Source: CAZJDM01 sp964544765 (GTDB taxonomy: Bacteria > Bdellovibrionota_B > Oligoflexia > CAYFLR01). Taken from it: 18,448 nt of DNA. Position numbers and translations under genes: made by a program. This document shows, in pieces, positions 15,661 through 18,448 of the stretch. The stretch is from the NCBI GenBank assembly GCA_964544765.1, contig CAZJDM010000091.1, positions 1 to 18,448 on the forward strand. Direction: 5' to 3'. Position 1 is the stretch's first letter. Each line of letters begins with the position of its first letter. Below the pieces are notes generated by a model. The model did not search any database, had not been told where the DNA came from, and was given only the letters and a program-made list of their open reading frames with translations.

Positions 15661-16303
15661 TAATTTTACCTAATTTTAAGTAAGATTTTAGTAATTGGAT
15701 TCTTTTTGATTTATATTCTCCGGCAATTTTTTCTAAACGATCAAGATTGATTTTTTTCCATAATTCCTCTTCATCGATTCTCAAATTGGAGAATAATAGC
15801 TCTGGTATACTCTCAATATTTCCATTCAAATCTTTAAATTCCAGATCAATCAAATCAATTAAAGCCTTTTCAATCGAGGCCATCAATACATATCGGTTTC
15901 CCTCAATTCTAGTACGTAATACTCCCAATGGGTAATGTTTAATATTATTTTTACGATAGGTAAATCTACCAATTGGAGTATTGAAGGATTTGTCTTTCTT
16001 AAAAGTTACACTGGTAATTGTCTCCACTCTTTCAGGAGTCAATTGATAAAAAGACAAAGCATACTGTAATGAAATATAAGATGGACCATAGATCAAATTT
16101 GCCAATATTTCGCGTGAATATGGCAATCTACTATAATCAGGATTTAGTATGTAAAGCCCTTTTTTTATCCTGATGATGTAACGTTTTTTTAATAGATGAT
16201 TAATTTTTCGACGAATAGCCTTATAACCTTTCAAAACTTCTTTTAGTATTTGATAATCAAATTCAGAACTATCTATTAATTGTGACAAAGTTATGAAATC
16301 CAT
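15653..16303 (-). CDS. AbiEi-family antitoxin / transcriptional repressor
   Basis: Cognate antitoxin, expected to repress its own operon by binding operator repeats and to counter the toxin without a stable complex (type IV). The N-terminal winged-HTH lies at about 26-56 (AIRRKINHLLKKRYIIRIKKGLYIL). The C-terminal AbiEi domain has YGPSYISLQYALSFYQLTPE, ETITSVTFKK, and ASIEKALIDLIDLEF. 216 aa is normal. The ATG at 16303 has no Shine-Dalgarno, only ATAAAAC before it, and the predicted start of transcription is about six bases upstream. Operator-like repeats lie at 16306-16378. Confidence 0.9.
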   Translation of the reverse strand: MDFITLSQLIDSSEFDYQILKEVLKGYKAIRRKINHLLKKRYIIRIKKGLYILNPDYSRLPYSREILANLIYGPSYISLQYALSFYQLTPERVETITSVTFKKDKSFNTPIGRFTYRKNNIKHYPLGVLRTRIEGNRYVLMASIEKALIDLIDLEFKDLNGNIESIPELLFSNLRIDEEELWKKINLDRLEKIAGEYKSKRIQLLKSYLKLGKING

Positions 16304-16305
16304 GT

Positions 16306-16378
16306 TTTATCCAGTATGTTATTTTTATGGTAACATACTATTCAATAAATATGAATATTTATCCAGTATGTTACCATA
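16306..16378. promoter_or_regulatory. Operator array of the abiE operon: three half-sites
   Basis: TTTATCCAGTATGTTA occurs identically at 16306-16321 and 16358-16373. Between them, in opposite orientation, is TATGGTAACATACT (16326-16339), the exact reverse complement of AGTATGTTACCATA at 16365-16378. So there are three copies of the AGTATGTTA core, oriented plus, minus, plus. AbiEi proteins are known to bind such repeats in their own promoters. Confidence 0.85.
16316..16345 (-). promoter_or_regulatory. Candidate promoter of the abiE operon
   Basis: On the minus strand TTGAAT (16345-16340), an 18-base spacer, and TAACAT (16321-16316). The start of transcription would be near 16309, about six bases before the AbiEi ATG, giving an almost leaderless mRNA. 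Both boxes overlap the operator half-sites, as expected for a repressor acting by promoter occlusion. The -10 box is only 4 of 6. Confidence 0.45.
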
Positions 16379-16492
16379 ATTAAATGGCTCATCTTGTGAG
16401 TATAAGTATTATTTCGATAAAATTTTCATAATGTTAGCTAAATATGTATGTTTTTACTAAACCACTTAAAAAATCCGACGTATATTTGAATT

Positions 16493-16561
16493 ATGATTGA
16501 AAGAATTGTTAGTCCTCCACCAAAACAACATAGTTTCTTCATATTTGGTCACAGATGCTGA
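16493..16561 (+). pseudogene. Remnant: start of a COG1373/DUF4143-type ATPase
   Basis: A 22-codon ORF encodes MIERIVSPPPKQHSFFIFGH then Arg-Cys and a stop. The family's N-terminus runs like M-x-x-R-x-(L/V)-x-P-P-K-x-S-F-F-L-F-G-P-R-G-T-G-K-S, so this fits its first 20 or so residues up to just before the P-loop, where Pro is His and the frame ends. These ATPases are common in accessory and toxin-antitoxin regions. The rest of the 354-bp gap (16304-16657) holds the abiE operators and AT-rich sequence in which I see nothing more. The assignment is by memory of the family's N-terminus. Confidence 0.5.
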
Positions 16562-16657
16562 ATTTCACCTAAACCAACCTTATTCATACTAATAATATAA
16601 ATAAATTAACCTTTTTTATATCAATAAGGTATTATTTACTATAAAAAATATCAAGTA

Positions 16658-18142
16658 TTAATAAATCAACTTAGCTTCATCAGGTTCTGCAAACCAATTA
16701 TGGTTCTGCAAGTACTTTAGCACTTTTGGATAATTAGAAAAGTTTATATGAGAAAATTGATGAGCCTTTATAAACATCTCGATTAGTGGTTGCGCTCTGT
16801 GTCTTCTGGTCATTGCTCTTAGCGCTCCTAGATAATCATCTCGATAAGAATTTGGAATAATTATAGTCGATAGATTTTGGGAGTTAAGCTCCACATTCAT
16901 CATTATCCTGGCAATTCTACCATTTCCATCACTGAATGGGTGTATTTCATTAATTAGAAACATTATAAAAATTGAACGAGCTATTCCTTTATCCAAGGCT
17001 TTATAAAACTCAAATCCTCTAATTAAAGAACCTAACACATACTCTGGGTGAACAAAATGAGTACTACCCGCCCGGTTAGGTTTATTTTTAAACTCTCCTG
17101 GGTTAATTTCGGATCTTTTGGATAACATTAATTTATGCCGCTTTCTAATTATCGATACTAGTTCTTTTGAATCATGGGGAACTACTTTCATTTCATTGGG
17201 ATCACTTACTATTAAATAGGTACCCAAAATATCATGAGCATCTTGCGGTTTTGATGTAGATATTTTTCTATCAAAGACTATTTCCTCCGCTTCTTCAATT
17301 TCAAAAATTGTTCCTTCAATGTAATTAGAGAAATAACTTTCAAAAAATGCCTTATTTTTAAAATGGTCCGAATTGGTTATATTTTCAACAATTGGAGAAA
17401 AGGGATAGGTTTTTAATGCCGCGAAGAGAGCTTCTAAAGTCTCCAGACAGTTTGCATCATAAGGAATCCCTTTGACTTTAGCAATTGCCTTATCACTTTT
17501 TAAACCGTTATAATCTTGACTCCCTAAAAGGACTCCTATAATTGAATTAAGTTTTTTAAACTCTCTTTTTAAATTCAATCTAATCGCTATTTCTCTGGCT
17601 CTATTTCTTAATTTATTCAGTTCCTGTTCACCTTTATTGTGGAGATATTGTTCAAGTTTAGCTTCCACTGCTCCCTGCCCTACTGTTTTACTTTCTTTTT
17701 TTGTTTTCACGGTCGAAAGGTTTTCCAGTAATGCTCGTTCAAAGGAAGACGCTTTTAAATTATTTATAAAATCAACATCACTCTCAATGGGGCTCGGCCC
17801 TTTTAAAAATTTAATAATTAAACCAGGATAGTTAACTTCCCTTCGGACATTACCGGTTATATAAATAATTCCACCAGGACTGGGCGAATACTCTAAAGCG
17901 GTTCTGTGAGTAATGAAAGCATTTGGGAACAAATTAGATAAAATTTCTATCCAACTACTCTTTACTACTTGCTTTTCTTTTTTCTTATCGACAGAAGTAA
18001 ACAGCCTTGGACCTATTTTTCTAATTAATTTTTTCTTTTTTAATATACTGATCCAATCTCTGGTCGATCGATTAGTTGATGAATAAATCAATTCAGGTAT
18101 TTCTTTTGTTTCTTTTATCTCTTTTTTTGATTTTAATGGCAT
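16658..18142 (-). CDS. Fusion protein: AbiEi-like DNA-binding N-terminus + Fic domain
   Basis: A 494-aa probable AMPylase/Fic enzyme with its own regulatory domain. Residues about 20-150 resemble the AbiEi antitoxin: RDWISILKKKKLIRKIGPRL (HTH-wing type, 28-47), FPNAFITHRTALEYSPSPGG (72-91) and FERALLENL (134-142). After a helical linker, the Fic core covers about 230-460 and is complete: active motif HPFSDGNGR (401-409, His401), with FVHPEYVLGSL and MFLINEI around it. The inhibitory motif SNYIEG at 272-277 fits the class II [S/T]xxxE[G/N] helix, so activity is probably autoinhibited. AGGA sits about seven bases before ATG 18142. Direct repeats fill the upstream region. It differs in sequence from the Fic remnant at 14556. 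Fic fusions to DNA-binding domains are known; the target is unknown. Confidence 0.87.
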   Translation of the reverse strand: MPLKSKKEIKETKEIPELIYSSTNRSTRDWISILKKKKLIRKIGPRLFTSVDKKKEKQVVKSSWIEILSNLFPNAFITHRTALEYSPSPGGIIYITGNVRREVNYPGLIIKFLKGPSPIESDVDFINNLKASSFERALLENLSTVKTKKESKTVGQGAVEAKLEQYLHNKGEQELNKLRNRAREIAIRLNLKREFKKLNSIIGVLLGSQDYNGLKSDKAIAKVKGIPYDANCLETLEALFAALKTYPFSPIVENITNSDHFKNKAFFESYFSNYIEGTIFEIEEAEEIVFDRKISTSKPQDAHDILGTYLIVSDPNEMKVVPHDSKELVSIIRKRHKLMLSKRSEINPGEFKNKPNRAGSTHFVHPEYVLGSLIRGFEFYKALDKGIARSIFIMFLINEIHPFSDGNGRIARIMMNVELNSQNLSTIIIPNSYRDDYLGALRAMTRRHRAQPLIEMFIKAHQFSHINFSNYPKVLKYLQNHNWFAEPDEAKLIY

Positions 18143-18257
18143 TTTTTGGTCCTATAAAATAAACAAACGTCATTTCTTAGGCATATAATAACATAAAACG
18201 GCACTTTTTGGGCATATAATCATCTAAAACGATATTTTTTGGGCGTATATTGATATA
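18134..18257. repeat. 31-bp direct repeats, about four, in the promoter of the Fic fusion gene
   Basis: Units start at 18134, 18165, 18196 and 18227, an exact 31-bp period. The core is AAACGNCA then TTTTTGGGCATATAAT; units 1-3 are close, and unit 0 is more diverged and contains the start codon of the Fic fusion gene (CAT at 18140-18142). A 31-bp step is close to three helical turns, placing all sites on one face of DNA. Candidate binding sites for the protein's own N-terminal domain. Confidence 0.85.
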
Positions 18258-18276
18258 TTCATAAATATATCCCTCT

Positions 18277-18337
18277 TTTTTCGGGAAAAATAATCAATTA
18301 ATTTGTGCAATTTGTGCAATAGTTGTTGATTTGTGCG
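18277..18337. promoter_or_regulatory. Short palindrome and TTTGTGCAA repeats in the divergent intergenic region
   Basis: TTTTTCGGGAAAAA at 18277-18290 is a 6-bp-arm inverted repeat. TTTGTGCAA is repeated in tandem at 18302-18319, with a third TTTGTGC at 18330-18336 and TATGTGCA near 18360. All lie between the minus-strand Fic fusion gene and the plus-strand ORF at the edge. They may be further regulator sites; nothing identifies the regulator. Confidence 0.4.
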
Positions 18338-18406
18338 TTTTATGCATTTATTATTATATTATGTGCATTTTGGGCAATTATGGAAATGACATAGGAAAAA
18401 GGTGAG

Positions 18407-18448
18407 ATGCAGTTAGACAGAATATTGGCAGAGAAGGTCTCTCTGATA
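18407..18448 (+). CDS. Possible start of a plus-strand gene running off the edge
   Basis: ATG at 18407 opens a frame with no stop to the window end, giving MQLDRILAEKVSLI. AGGAAAAAGGTGAG just upstream includes Shine-Dalgarno-like bases, although AAGGTG is rather close to the ATG. The short sequence is not enough to name a family. It would be transcribed away from the Fic fusion gene, sharing the 264-bp repeat-rich region between them. Confidence 0.35.
   Translation, partial: MQLDRILAEKVSLI

Noticed and set aside
18134..18257. 31-bp repeats as a CRISPR array
   Set aside because: The repeats are contiguous and degenerate, without distinct spacers between them, and no cas gene is near.

Overview
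This is a low-GC, Gram-negative bacterial window. It has adjacent flagellin paralogues opening MGLRI.TNVASL, a complete LPS-transport and KDO gene run, and rpoN-hpf-rapZ. The flagellin N-terminus and gene order remind me most of Bdellovibrionota (Bdellovibrio/Bacteriovorax relatives) or another former deltaproteobacterial lineage. That placement is inference; no rRNA gene is present.

Region 1 (1-4551): the 3' part of one flagellin gene, a convergent GNAT-fold acetyltransferase gene, a second complete flagellin gene behind a good sigma-28-like promoter, a ClpP-family peptidase with a shortened N-terminus, and a TPR protein.

Region 2 (4554-14086, all minus strand): a compact envelope and regulation cluster, in transcription order pyrG, kdsD, an uncharacterised coiled-coil gene, an lpxL-like acyltransferase, lptC, lptA, lptB, rpoN, hpf, rapZ. 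Several junctions overlap by 4-11 nt. The cluster joins CTP supply and KDO synthesis (kdsD), lipid A acylation, LPS transport, sigma-54, ribosome hibernation and RapZ. kdsA, kdsC and ptsN, often found in such clusters, are absent here. The pyrG-kdsD junction carries nearly five copies of a 25-bp tandem repeat whose unit resembles the kdsD ribosome-binding and start region.

Region 3 (14087-18448): a toxin/antitoxin-type accessory region. It holds a decayed HTH-plus-Fic remnant, an intact AbiEi/AbiEii type IV toxin-antitoxin pair with three clear operator half-sites, a 22-codon remnant of what looks like a COG1373-type ATPase, and a 494-residue protein joining an AbiEi-like DNA-binding N-terminus to a complete Fic domain. 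The promoter of that fusion gene contains about four 31-bp direct repeats, close to three helical turns apart. The start of a plus-strand ORF runs off the right edge.

The most interesting items are the AbiEi-Fic fusion with its phased repeats, the operator array and possibly leaderless promoter of the abiE pair, the start-site tandem repeat at kdsD, the basic low-complexity linker in LptA, and the coiled-coil gene inside the LPS operon.
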